57,056 nt of DNA, taken from Trichinella spiralis. Taxonomy: Eukaryota > Nematoda > Enoplea > Trichinellida > Trichinellidae. Below the pieces are notes generated by a model. The model was not told where the DNA came from. It was given only the letters and a program-made list of their open reading frames with translations, and ran no database searches. The DNA lies in NCBI GenBank assembly GCA_000181795.3, contig CM012955.1, positions 13,792,001 through 13,849,056 on the forward strand, read 5' to 3'. The position numbers were made by a program, and so were the translations under genes. Position 1 is the first letter of the stretch; every line of letters begins with the position of its first letter. Positions 1 through 11,700 of the stretch are shown here, one piece after another.

Positions 1-532
1 GGTCTGTAAGGTAAGGAGTATTGATAAATCAAAAACTGTCCTTGACATTTAAAATTCAGTCTAAATATAATCTATTTGACAAAAAACGCCATAACAAAAC
101 AAAATTCACTTAGGACAAAACACACCTACGTATGTCTGAAAATCATTTTAAATCAGAAAATCAAGTAGCTGAAATGAAGGTAATTTTAAGTGAACAATGT
201 GCGGGCAAAAGATTGCTTATGGTCAATTGACTGAGTAACAGATTAGCTATTGCAAAGGTGATTTTGGAATATTTTAATAATAAATAAACTGCGCGTATAG
301 GGTGTATTTAATCAAACTTAATTGTACGGAAATTTGGCGTTTATTATGTCACCTCTCATCTCATGTTGTGAATTCTTCATATTGGGAAATTATGCTCAAT
401 ATCGATTCTCAATTGCATTGTTAAGTGATTAAGATTTAAAAATGAGAGAAACTGCCACTTATTGCTAAATGCGTTGTCTTCGCAATTTTGCTTTTCATGC
501 TCTTAGGATGTTGATTAAAAAATTATTTTTCA
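1..532. other. AT-rich non-coding stretch at left edge
   Basis: No open frame with convincing codon content, no RNA gene motif and no clear repeat is visible. It could be intron or downstream sequence of a gene lying left of the window, but nothing here shows that. Confidence 0.5.
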
Positions 533-850
533 GAAATTATTCCAAAAAATAATAATGGATAGAAGGCAAATCAAGTGTTTGGCTTCAATGTTGGTCTTCA
601 GTCAATTTTCCAATCAAAACGCTGGGCTACCATCCACGGACGTCCTCAAACTGGAACGATTTCTATTATGTCAATAAAGCAAAGACCTCGTATGCAAATT
701 TTTATTTTATTCATTTCTGCTGATAAATATGTCTACTGTACATTTTTCATTGCTCGGGCAGGAAGAAATGCAGAGTTTGGGCGAAATCTGTCCAGTTGTT
801 GTGGAATTATTGGCTTCTACAGTTGGCACTTTGCTTATCTCAATGCATAG
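533..850 (+). other. Unresolved coding-like segment with splice consensus sites
   Basis: The segment opens after a TTTTTCAG acceptor-like site (532), has another at 600 (GTCTTCAG) and one at about 760 (GGGCAG), and ends in a textbook donor, AG followed by GTAAGTGAG, at 849/850. Base composition is richer in GC than its flanks. Two readings are possible: a frame giving EEMQSLGEICPVVVELLAST after 760 that runs into the donor, or a two-piece frame (601-691, then 761-850) ending at TAG 848-850. I recognise no family in either, and I could not find a partner exon downstream in a compatible phase. It may be exons of an unknown gene, an unrecognised 5' exon, or a decayed copy. Confidence 0.25.
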
Positions 851-1372
851 GTAAGTGAGTCACTTGAGTTGGGATATCTCGAGAACTATGCAACTAGGAA
901 CGGCGGGGATTAGTTTGTTGTACTTGTTGTTTTGCTAATTTTTTGAATATATTGTTGATAATTTGGATTTTACCCAAGCTTCTCTTGATAATCTTTACTC
1001 TGAAGTGCATGTTCCTTTCAATCAAAGTGCTGACGACACGTCCCTGTCGATTGAGAATGCGTAAGGCACATTGGAGTATATCTGCATATTAGCATCTAGT
1101 GGAAGTCATATTTATCTGTTGCTGATAGAAATATGATTATTAATTTCAAAGTAATGCTGCATAAACTGGTATGCAATCGAAAGGCGGGGAACGTTGTTTT
1201 CAGGTAAATGACGTGTTTGCATGCTAATGTTCTCTATTATACAGTGATAATAGAAAACCAATTGCTGTGATCATAAAAGTGGTTCATTTTGCGTTGCACC
1301 TTTGTTCTGTTTTGGAATTTTTATAGAAAAACAATAATTATTTATAGTAAATAATAAACATTCATACTAATG
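851..1372. other. Non-coding stretch
   Basis: Mostly AT-rich. A short open stretch around 983-1060 precedes a GTAAGG donor-like site at 1061, but no acceptor gives a clean frame, so I do not call an exon. Confidence 0.4.
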
Positions 1373-1714
1373 CAGTGGTTCTCAAAGTGTGGATCGCGTA
1401 AAATATTAAAGTACGGGAGTAGTCTTTATTTTTGTTAGCAGAGTTTTACTCATCGATAATTGTTGAGTGAACAATTAAACCTTGATTCAGTATTGATGAC
1501 CTGAGAATCACTAATTTTGTCCGGCTTCCACAGTACTCACATGTTGTCCGTACCGGCAAATCCACAAAAGCAGATGGAGAATTAATCGAGTTGTCTGAAA
1601 ATTCTTTATTTAAAGTCAGTTTTGTTTTAAAAATATACATTGCAAGCAGGTGGGTCGTGAAAAATTACTGTTTTCAAAAGTGGGTCGCAGCCCAGAAAAG
1701 TTTTAGAATCACTG
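1373..1714. mobile_element. hAT-type non-autonomous DNA transposon (MITE-like), old copy
   Basis: The left end reads CAGTGGTTCTCAAAGTGTGG and the right end, reverse-complemented, begins CAGTGATTCTAAAACTTTTC. Both fit the hAT terminal pattern CAGTGRTTCT. Just inside are the GGATCGCG and GTGGGTCGCAGCCC blocks seen in many hAT MITEs. The 8 bases before and after (TACTAATG and CTGTAATG) agree at 5 of 8 positions and could be a decayed 8-bp target duplication. The roughly 340-bp interior has a 64-codon minus-strand frame (1446-1640) that I do not recognise and no transposase signature, so it would need a transposase from elsewhere. The terminal mismatches suggest a copy that is no longer mobile. 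Confidence 0.65.
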
Positions 1715-4700
1715 CTGTAATGCAATGTAAATACAGTTATTTTTAAAGAAAATTTAACATCAGTCATTTATTTTTTAAAATGTTACTCAGGTTGTTGAGA
1801 TTATCGTGAACAGTTCATTAAAGCTTTCATTGTTGATAATAAACTTAACGTCTGCATATCAGGAAAATTTGCAACGTTTTCGTACATTTCACTGAATTCT
1901 ATTTTATTATTTTCATTGTAATAGAAGTTAATGGAAATTTTTTAACGCATCAGCAGTCCAGTGAATCGAAAGGATAATGTTTAATTACTTTTCGATTTAG
2001 CATTTTATTGCACAGTTTTGATTTCCATTACTTATTGGTTACTTAATGTACATCGGTTTAAAATCAAATTAAAATAAATTTCTATTTGATTGTAACTTTC
2101 ACAGTAAAAGCTCCTTTTTTAATTTTATAATGATTTAATACCTCACTGTGGAGAATTAATGGAACTTTTGTGTGTTGTGAATGCTTTTTGAAACTTTTCT
2201 CTGGTATTATACGTACATTGTTAGCTTGGTGTAGAAAACCTGTGCATAAAATTCCTTTCGTAATCTGGCTGTTAACGTCACAAATAACTGAAATGGCCTA
2301 CTTAATTGAGATAATTAAGTGATAAAAATGATATAAGCATTTTTTGCGCTGAGGATTTAATAAAGCAGTTAGTGTCAATGGTTTATGCAATGCTGGTTGC
2401 AAAGAATGGTAAAACTGAGTATCTGCACATACGGTTGAAAAGAAAAACTGTAAAATAAACGTGCTATCAAGCAGCTATTAATTTTGTTGGCAATTGTTGA
2501 GTGAAAGCGTTGTTTCCATCCATCCAGACGCGCCAGGCAGATTTGTGCTAAGCGCTGCTGTGGCTTGTAATCATTGAAAATAAGTCGCCTGGCACTGCAT
2601 GCAAAGGATATTTTATTTTTGCCATTTGATAAATAATTACCTGACTTTTTATTGCCAGCACTTTTCATCAGCATCAATCTGTTCAAGCATTTTCACTTTA
2701 GCTTGGTTTTATTGGAGAATTCGAACGCTGAAATTATTTCTCATCTTGTCGCTTACTTTGCTCATTAGCACAAATGTTTTGTAATACCTATAGAAATGTA
2801 TACGCTTAGAGAAATTTGTTTTGAATGAGTAGCTGACTGGCTGTGAATGTGCTTTTCTTTGTTTTTCTAAATAATTAAATAAATAGTTGCTCATTTTAAA
2901 TTAAATTCCATAAAGTATTTTCAGCTAAATTGTTAGTTTTTATATCTATTTGAATATTTTGAAGGCAGAATAATAGCTTCAACATTCTATTAATGCTTAC
3001 GTTCAAATTATATTGCAATATATTTTTCAAAACATAAATATAAACATCTGTTTAACATAAAATAATAATAATTTACGGGAGAATTTTTTCTGATAGACAA
3101 AAGCTACAATTCAATTCATTATGGATAAAAATTTATAGGCAACCTTTGCAGCACTTCAAGCTGTAATTATGCTTTTATAATGCTATGAATTTTACATTGA
3201 ATTAAATTATATTTTCTCAAACTGCCAGTTGTGTCGTAGCAAATTCTTAAATATAGAGAAGCATACACGTCATAAGTTTAAAATACCATTTATAAAGTTA
3301 TAAATTTCTTATACTTTATAAGTTGAAATTTTCGTTTGCAAAAATCATTGAAAATACTATAGCAGTAGCACAACAAAAATGCAAAGTCTGAGTAAATTGG
3401 ACAATGATGAGAAGTAGAAATTCAAATTAATCTGTAAATTTTTATACGATTTAAAAGAATTAATACTTGGATTATGGAGATAACTGCATTATTTGCTGCT
3501 CACATTAAAATGCAGCATGAAATTTAGCTGCCTAGTGTATTCTTTTTAACGTTTTGCGCCATCCTGCACTTATGCGAATTTTATTTTCTTGGGTTACACT
3601 TGGTTCAAAATGCAAAATTAATTAATTAAATTGAAAATTCTTGTCAAACTGTTTCAAAAATTCTAGTCTTGAAAAGAATTTCAACATTCAGTCACTTGAT
3701 CTCATCAAGATGAAAGTTATTTTATACGTATGATTCATACTGTAATAACATGATTTTTTAATGCATCAAAATTTTAATTTTATTCAATATGTCAGAGTGT
3801 TTTAAAGTTGTTTAAAATAAATAAATAAATAAATGCAGCTTCATTTTGAATAAGTTTACCAAAGGTAATTAATTTTTCTGCTGCGCATCTTACCATTCAG
3901 CAAACAGTTCACGCGATAGCTTCGTTCATTTATCTTGTCCTTTAGAATATCTATCACTTTTTCAGACGAAAAACAAAACAGCACTTGCTTTTTATGTAAA
4001 TAATTTTACTTCACAGACATGCCAAATTTTAATTGTTATTTATTATCAGCTGAGACGATCATTTTTCCTTGTGAACATTTTGAAAGCAATACAGAGGGAG
4101 AGAGAGCGAAAATACAGGGCATTCCAGCAGAATTGACGTTCAATAAATTACATCGAGTAATTCTGCCAACTTTGCATGCCAATGAGTGGGTGTGACGCAA
4201 AGCCTTCCATATATTTTTGCTTTGCTTTTGAAGATGTAAAAAAATTCAGGTCTGCAGAATTCGTATGATTATTGATCACTTTTTCAAGTTACTTTTTTCC
4301 ACTTTACAATCGAATCTGATTAACTGATGTGCTAATTAAAAGTTCTTGAAATTATATTTCAGAAAGATTAAAATGGAAATTTAAAAAAATATTATTTACG
4401 GCATTGTATTATTATATGTTAAATTAAATTTAAACTTGAGCAAATTTTTATTTCTATGCATAATAATAATAATAATAATGACAACAATAATATTATCTCA
4501 ACAACTTATCTGAACGTAAAATTTTGTAATCAAATTTAGAAAACTAGAATATTTTATCGTTGTTGTCGTGTACATATTTTATATTTTGTCTTAGAATTTA
4601 TAATAATTTTATTTCTGTAATAATTCGAGTAAATGTGAAATAAACAGAGGTTATATATTTATATATACATTTTTTAGTTTCCAATTTTATTTTCAAAAGT

Positions 4701-5447
4701 TGATATACATTTCAGTTTAAGTCAGGTGTAATCTTCGGGTAAGCCGGAGAAACGAATGTGTAATCTACTGCTGTTGAAGTAAAAGTGAATACCTCAAAAT
4801 TAGCTGAATTTACGTCATCGTAGTTGCAATAAAGTTCCTTTTCTTCTTCTTCTTCTTCTTCATGAGATGTTGCATTTGTGTTATCATTGTTGCAGGCTTA
4901 TTTTCACGCTTTGTTGTTGATTGTTTTGCGCTAGTTGCTTTCAATTAGCATGACTAATGGGAAGTTCATAGTTGTTTGCTTCTTGGATGGCAGGATCCCT
5001 CGCTTCCTCTTTCTTCCCCTGCATTCTTCTTGCGTAATATCAGTTTTCATTTTCATTAGCATCCAATAGTTTGAAATGTGCAATTATTGAACCCAGGTGG
5101 AAATTAGAAAATGAACAGTCAAATGAAAGAAAAAAAATCGACATTAATGATAAAATAATATTTGTCATTGATTTAATTTCATTAGTATTTCAAAGAAAAT
5201 ACATCCTTATTATTGGGCGGGTTTTCCAGGTAGCTTGACATAGCAAAGCTAGCTGGTATAATTTGTTGACAGCTCTTTGAATAATTAATTTGAAGAAATC
5301 TGTCGCTAGAAATTAAGATAAGCATAATATGCGCCAAAAACAAGCCAAAGCATGATGGCATGCGTACAGTGAACGGCTGACTTGTTTTGTAAGAAATATT
5401 TTGTCATTAGCGCCACCAAGGGAAACTTTCAACGCCACCTGTCTTTT
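1715..5447. other. Upstream non-coding region of the perlecan gene
   Basis: AT-rich DNA without a supportable gene. It contains simple repeats, (AAT)n at 4461-4479 and (TTC)n at 4840-4861. A 7-bp inverted pair GCCAGGC/GCCTGGC lies near 2530 and 2588. An imperfect hairpin at 5226-5256 has an 11-bp stem (one mismatch) and a 9-base loop. GC content rises from about 5400 toward the perlecan start, consistent with a promoter or 5' leader, but I see no TATA box there. Confidence 0.5.
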
Positions 5448-5467
5448 CTCTAAAGACGTCTTTAGAG
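5448..5467. promoter_or_regulatory. Perfect 20-bp palindrome upstream of perlecan
   Basis: CTCTAAAGACGTCTTTAGAG is self-complementary over all 20 bases and has the GACGTC core also found in CRE/ATF-type sites. It ends about 140 bases before the perlecan ATG, so it lies in the proximal promoter or 5' leader. A site for a dimeric transcription factor is the natural reading. That role is inference from symmetry and position. Confidence 0.35.
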
Positions 5468-5606
5468 CAAGTTGGCTGTGCGTTTGGCAGTCAGTAATCG
5501 TCGTTGTTGTTGCAATAGCGTTGCGGCTTTCGTGTTCTTTTCCGCAAAGCCGAGACAGACGCATTTCGTCTTTCGCGCTTGCTTACTACACTGCCAATAC
5601 TCGATC

Positions 5607-5712
5607 ATGCTGCCAACAATGCGTCCAATTTGTCGATTTCGAACGACTCTAATATTCTTGTCTTTCCTCTATACGTCGTTATTGGCATACGACGATCACG
5701 CATCCACTAATG
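5607..5712 (+). other. unc-52: Perlecan exon 1: signal peptide
   Basis: It encodes a basic start ([12 protein letters not shown]), a hydrophobic core ([15 protein letters not shown]) and a short acidic/polar tail. It is cut in phase 1 by GTAAGC at 5713. The next exon I can support is 5.3 kb away (11002-11052, coding [17 protein letters not shown]), and the two join in frame. No Ser-Gly-Asp glycosaminoglycan acceptor is seen in these first 52 residues. Confidence 0.85.
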
Positions 5713-8700
5713 GTAAGCAAATCTGTGGGTGTGGTACTAAGGTTGAATAACATTTTCACCACCGTTGAGGCTGGTTTTACCAATGGAATGCAGCCGTGTG
5801 AACTTTACTTTAGTAGAGAGTCAGGCAATTGCAGCTGTTCGACTCGGTCTTTGGTTTCAGTAGTGGATTTTAAATTTTCACATTTTCCCAAACAAAACTT
5901 TCAATACATACAATACAATTATGCATGCACATAACATCCTGTATAGATCAGAAAGATTTCTAAGAAATATCCAATGTCAAGATCAGTGTAACACTTGATT
6001 CATCCAGACAATGCATGCAAAATGCAATTGGGCAGATACATCTTCAAACTTGAAGGCTTATTTTTACTTAATTTTTATTTTCCTATTTTTTATCCTATTT
6101 ATCCTATTGTCAACAATAATTTTTCGTTGCTACTGTTAGCTTATTGCACTTTTCATCCGAGAGGTAAATAATATAATCTTCACTGAATATGGCAAAGTAA
6201 AAGAGATATGCTTTCTTCTTTTCATTAGCTTTCAAGCACGGATTGCACCATCATTTTCCCATCACTTTCTGGTCATCTACATTGAAAAGATGTTAAATTT
6301 GCTCAATGTTAAATTATTATTTCAAATGCTTTTGAATCTTCTGCTCATAAGTTTGCTTAACATTTACTTAATGAAGCTTTTGCAAGGTTCGTGTTATCAT
6401 CAAATCAGAGCGAAATGTTTGCTTTCATTTTCAATTCTAACATAAAAGCGTAAAGGCAGTAATCGACGACGCAGAGTTTGTTTCGAAATTAATTTCAATA
6501 ACACAAAACGTTTAAGCTATTGATATTTTTAATGTTTGAGCGTGTTAAAGTCTATAAAAATTGCTCATGTTATAATTTTCTTCTAGTTGAACTGTTTCAA
6601 AATGGTTATTTTCCAAGCTCCAGAAGTAGAAAATTTAGTGAAACGACGAATGTTTGCACTGTAAGATGAAGTAGAAGTAATATAATCAAGCATGACAAGC
6701 ATCATCTGTCTGATTTGACATTTTTTTCTCTTAAAATTTCAATTTTCTCTTGTATTGTTTGATCAATCAAATAATGACGTGCTCGTGTTGGGCTGTGCAA
6801 CATTTTTTTTGTTTGCACTGCTCCAACGGCGAACAGCTCGGCTATTTCTGCTGTACTTGCAACCAGATTGCATTTTCTTTTTCCTACTTTCTTACCTGTC
6901 GGTTTGCATTTTTGCATAGCTAGTTGCCTAATTTGACTGAAAATGTCACCGAATCAGAGTTTGGCAAATGGAAAAAAAAGCTTTTTGCTATTGGGAAATG
7001 TATTTATTTCACAGTTGACCTGGCGGTTAGTTGTTCAAGAATTAATTTTCTGGTTTATTGTGCAACATATGCATAGCACTTATTTTCCATTATAGCACTT
7101 TATGATATGTAAAAAATGTATTCTTCGAAATTTAAAACTAATCTGACAGACAAATTCAATTTATCACTTGCTCTTGTTTGAACATAAAATATGTCGCATA
7201 ACAAGGGAAATGATGAAATTTGTTTATGTTTCTGCTAGGTGAAAGTAAGCTAATTGTGGGCAGCTTATTTGCAACTGGAAGTTAAAGTTGTGCATATGAG
7301 AATGCAGCTGGGCTATTGTTATTGCTCTAATAACGGCAGTTCGAAGCAAAGCAACTAAAAACGTAGATCAATTATTGAAACATACGGTTATATAGATAGC
7401 AAATATATGGATGCGTTAATTTGTTTTTTTTTCATTTTTTCCTCATTTAACGTAAGCTAGATGACTGAGATTTCAAGAGCAGTTCGAAATTGTTTTGTTC
7501 AAATACATCTTATTTTAAATAGTTGTAAATTATAGTGTGTGGTTTATTAATTGTTGAAAATGTACTACATTTTAGAATAGCTAAATTTGGTTATTTTTAT
7601 TATTTTAAAATGTTTACGATAGCTAAATACTAAAGTGTTAAATAAAAAGTTGAAAACTCTTCAAGGTGATCTACTACAATTCGGAACAGAACAAGAATAG
7701 ATTTTTCTTAAAATGCAATTCATGCAGACCGCAGTTTCTTTTCAAATGTAGGTTTTGTCAAAAAAGTGGTCAAAAAAGAAAAAACTTTACATCAATAAAA
7801 TTAAAATGTTCACTTATTTTAGACAACGTTCTATTACATTTGTTTAGTCAGGAAATCTTTTAATGGTAAAAGTTTATTGGTTTTTCAAAATGTCATCACT
7901 GAATTCATGCTTCGTACATATTTTTTATAAGCAAATTATTATTCAACCATTTTTTTTTGATGAAACACAATGGCGATACCTTTTTGCTTTCAAATGCAAT
8001 GATTGCTTCAGAAGGGTGAATCAACGGACCGACATTTGCGAGGTGAAAAGTTCTGTTCTCAAAATGTTTTATCATGTAAAAGTTTTTTTGGGAAGCATTT
8101 CAACATTTTTGCATAACATTCGTTTTTTAAATACCATGTAATGTAAAATTTATGAATAAATTTTCCCATCGGAATTGGAAATGTCAAGCTTCTTTTATTT
8201 TATTGCACACTGCTTGTACGCGAATATATTTTTTTAATTTAACCTGTGCACATTTTATGCCATGCAAAATGGCAATCTAAATTAAATCTTTTTGTTGTAA
8301 TTTTTACACAGCAGACGTGTAAAAATTACCATTCAATGCGGTTTTATTATATGCATTGTAGATAGTTTGCTGTGCATCTTGTTTGTTGTAGTCATCGATT
8401 GAATATGAAAATGTTTATGTTAATGACTCGACTAATAACGTTTAATTAGTTCATTTGGGCCAAACGAATCTGTGTTTCGTCATAATGACATCATCGCCTT
8501 TAAGACACACTGTCCATTCTTCGTACCGACCAAATGGCGGGTACAAATTCGGGTTATTTAAGGTCATTGATAGGCGTGGAAACTGCCCAACAGTAGCAAT
8601 TTTTAAGCTGCTTGTTGTATATAATAGCATTAGTAAGTGAAGGCTATGTTGAATTAGTTGCGTTTGTGGAAAAATATAATGCTGCTATCTATAAAAGCAT

Positions 8701-11700
8701 TCACAAAGTTTGTCACTGCAGTGGAAAATTGATCACTGTTTTTGATGATGTAGATTGTCAATTTACCACCACTAAGCAAGCTAACAGACAGCATAATTTA
8801 TGACTTCAGTCAACATCCTGCTCATTTTTTTCAACAGTCTTCAGTTTGTTCTCGATTTCCATCACTTATTTCATTATTTATTACATTTCTTTCAGTTTAG
8901 TTTAATGCTCGATAAATTTAAATTCTTAATTCATGCGACAGTTTGAAGTGGAAATGCATCAACGCATGAATAACTGCTTTTTAAACAGGCTATTCAGTGA
9001 GCATTTTGCATTTATTTTGTTGACAACATTGTGTTAATAATTAAAATAAATTACATGAAAGGAGCAAACAATATGCTTTTTTTTATCGAACATAGAAAGA
9101 ACGCATTGCTTTTGCAAAAACATTTGCTCCAAAATTGTATATTTCATTCAGTTGTTTGATATGCCAATTTAGTAATTTAGGTTAATTTAAAATTTATCAC
9201 TTCATTCAGAGTAATAATTTATTATCATGTCAAACAAATGTTACAATGCAAAGCTCGAATAAAATACCAATGTCAGCAGTAAAATAATTATTATACATAC
9301 ATCATAAGTAAATATTATTTATTCAAGGTAAGTTGGAATTGCAGTATTGAATATCCATCCATAGTAAACAGTTTTTTAGAATGTTGAAATAAAACGGTGT
9401 ATAAGCTAGGATCAGATTTATGCTTTAAGTTTGCAGTACGCTGGAAGAAAATAAAAACTGATAAATGTAAAACATTTCCTATTTATGTTTAAAGTTTTTA
9501 CAGCTGCTAACAAAAATATAAGTAAATTAAAAAATCTTAACGTACATTTTACAATAAATGTGTGAGATTGTCTTGCATACCGTTTTACATGCTTTGCACG
9601 TTTAAAATTATTTACAATTGCATATACTGATTATTGCAATGTTCCGCTTTTAAATGTTGCATTTCAAATCACATTTAAATTTTGGAAATGTCGAAAGAAA
9701 CATTAACAAATGAAAATGGATTTTGAACTGTTTAAAAGCAGCATTCGAATATTTATAAAATGCAAAAGAGAATTTTCATCTTTTTTTAGAAATAGTTTGA
9801 TAATATTTAATTGGCAACTTTGTAGAATTGCTTCATTACTACAATATGGAGAGTTGTTATAAAAATTACTTCAAGCAAAAACGGAAATATATTTCAACTG
9901 TCGCATCAACATGCGTTCGTTGTGTCTGATGGGATATATATATATATATATATATATATTTATTTATTTGTTTAATATAATATGATGTGCATTAGATATG
10001 TGTCTGTTTGTGTTTATGTTTATATCTGTGAAATGTCCTCTAAATATATTTTTGAAGCATTATGTTTAATCGTCTGTTAACAAAAAAATCTTTTTAATAT
10101 TTAAATATTTTCATTGCTCTATTATAGATTCGGTCATAGCTGCACAATCATCTAATATCAATCAATATTAAATATGATAAGGCATTATTTTTTTCTACAT
10201 CATTTATTTTTGTGATCGAGTTTTTGTTTCAGAACAATTTAAGTTATTTACTATTTCAAAATATCAACTTTAAGTTAGCACCATGGAGCAGTTCAGTTTT
10301 GCATGGTCGTAATGTAAGTTATGACCATTATCATTTAATTTGATTTAATTTAATCATAACGAATAATTATTGAACAAAATTGGAAAATCATCATTGAATA
10401 CTGATAAATTTTTATGTCAGACAGTTTGGTTTTAAAGTAATTAATTATAACGAAGAAAAGTCATGCCAAGCGTATCTTGAAAGTTACTTTCAGAATTATT
10501 AATTTTGTCAAGTCTACCTTGACCTTTACTGAAACGCAACGACCTGAAAGTCTCTGTCATAATAATTAAAAACCAATCAACCTTGGCCTACACTATAAAG
10601 TAAAGTTAAGCTGTGTAAAATATTTTTTTCTGACATTATCTTACATATTCACGTGTCTGATAATACCCACTAATTTATACGTTCACGTATTTATATCTTC
10701 ACTGAAATCAGCATTAAAATCTGAGATACATACATCAAAAATATATGCATATTTTAGCTGTCACATTCTGCAGACGAAACACATCATTCAAGATTCATGC
10801 GCATTGAAACAAAAAAAGCAAAAACTAAATGACAATAACAAACAAATATTCTACACAGACGTCTAATTTAGTTAGTAGTAAAGAAGTTGAATTTCTCACT
10901 ATTATGCAATTTCATGTTTACAACAAATCTTTTGATGTTCACAAGTCTATTTAGCTACAGTATGACATTCTGTTTCTAACGCTGCATTTTTTTCATTTCA
11001 GAAAATCGCCAAGATATCCACTTTGTAGGAACTGCAGATAATGATGATGCAAGTAAGTTGACTGAAGCCCGCAACTCAAGAAATTTGCTTTTTCAAAGTT
11101 TTGAAAAATGATTATGCAATTGATAATTGAGTATTTTTGTTGTTAATAAAAATTTAATAAGAATTTTCCGGTTATTTTTATATTAAAAATTTTATTTGGT
11201 TTTTCTGTCGAAATATGAACTGCATTTATTTCATAAAGCCAATATAAGTTATTAAAGTTATGTCAGCTACACTCGATCCGTGCATTTGCAAAAAATTTCA
11301 TTTTTAGCCGATCCATTGGAATTTATTGAAGTTACTCCCCATCAGCAAACCGTATCCGAAGGTGAGGAAGTAACATTTGAATGCCAACCACGGAATATTC
11401 GTCATCGTGTTCATATTGAATGGCGTCGTTTGCACGGCCGACTTCCGTCGAAAGCTATTATTCGAAGAGGACGATTGACTATTCCAAATGTTCACATGGA
11501 AGATGCTGGAGTATATATATGCAAAGTTAGCAGCATTTTTATTCCAAAAGAAGCTGAAGTGCACTTGAATGTCCATAGCCGCAGTAAGACAGCGGACGTT
11601 CAAATGACTAACCGCACTGCACTACTTTAGTAACTTATAATTTAGATGGAGGGTTACGTGAACAAACTGGACCAAGCCGCTGCCTAGAAGGGGAAGCAAC

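Larger units (their letters stand above)
5713..11001 (+). other. unc-52: Perlecan intron 1 (5.3 kb)
   Basis: Long first intron bounded by GTAAGC and TTCATTTCAG. It holds a minus-strand 71-codon frame (6702-6917), a perfect 13-bp hairpin (8297-8329), an (AT)n run (9934-9959), and a slightly GC-richer patch at 8450-8800 with short open frames (such as [20 protein letters not shown]) that I cannot place. Large first introns often carry enhancers; no specific site is claimed. Confidence 0.6.
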
